From NCBI GenBank assembly GCA_007136055.1, contig SLHT01000172.1, forward strand, positions 1 through 7,015: DNA of 7,015 bases, written 5' to 3'. The notes beneath the pieces were generated by a model, which was not told the DNA's origin, did not search any database, and saw only the letters and a list, made by a program, of their open reading frames with translations. The translations under genes and the position numbers were made by a program. This document shows positions 7,012-7,015 of the stretch, piece after piece. Each line of letters opens with the position of its first letter. Within the stretch, counting starts at the first letter, position 1. The DNA comes from Syntrophomonadaceae bacterium. GTDB lineage: Bacteria; Bacillota; Dethiobacteria; DTU022.

Positions 7012-7015
7012 AACA

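Overview
The window suggests an anaerobic Firmicute, probably in the class Clostridia. The reasons are AGGAGG-type ribosome binding, a Gram-positive (Bacillus-type) LexA/SOS box, a UvrX/YqjW-type Y-family polymerase paired with a YolD-like protein, and an oxygen-sensitive type of acyl-CoA dehydratase activator. Base composition looks balanced, with no obvious change between genes. I do not assign a genus.

Layout. Positions 1-783 (minus) hold the N-terminal 261 residues of a CaiB/BaiF (class III) CoA-transferase, which runs off the left edge. Positions 784-956 form a divergent control region. It holds the transferase's strong Shine-Dalgarno, an abutting tandem 13-bp repeat just upstream of it, and on the plus strand a perfect TATAAT followed by a LexA operator (CGAAC-N4-GTTCG). 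Positions 957-2527 (plus) form a two-gene operon: an error-prone Y-family DNA polymerase and, joined to it by a TGATG stop/start overlap, a small YolD-like protein. Positions 2528-2658 are a short convergent gap without a convincing terminator. Positions 2659-7011 (minus) are filled by one 1450-residue protein of the CoA-enzyme activase family: two ASKHA/BcrAD_BadFG domains in tandem, a cysteine cluster, a DUF2229 region and an HgdB-like C-terminal part. Its start lies 4 bases from the right edge, so its ribosome binding site and promoter are not visible.

How the genes work together. The polymerase and its YolD partner read as a self-contained LexA-controlled translesion-synthesis module. The two flanking minus-strand genes both concern acyl-CoA chemistry: CoA transfer to a carboxylic acid, and ATP-driven activation of a radical dehydratase or reductase. 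Together they would fit an anaerobic carboxylic-acid or amino-acid degradation route. They are not contiguous, so that link is only an inference. No RNA genes, CRISPR arrays, insertion sequences or attachment sites were found. The points most worth a second look are the complementary motif loss in the two ASKHA domains of the giant activase, the tandem repeat upstream of the CoA-transferase, and the SOS operator/-10 arrangement.
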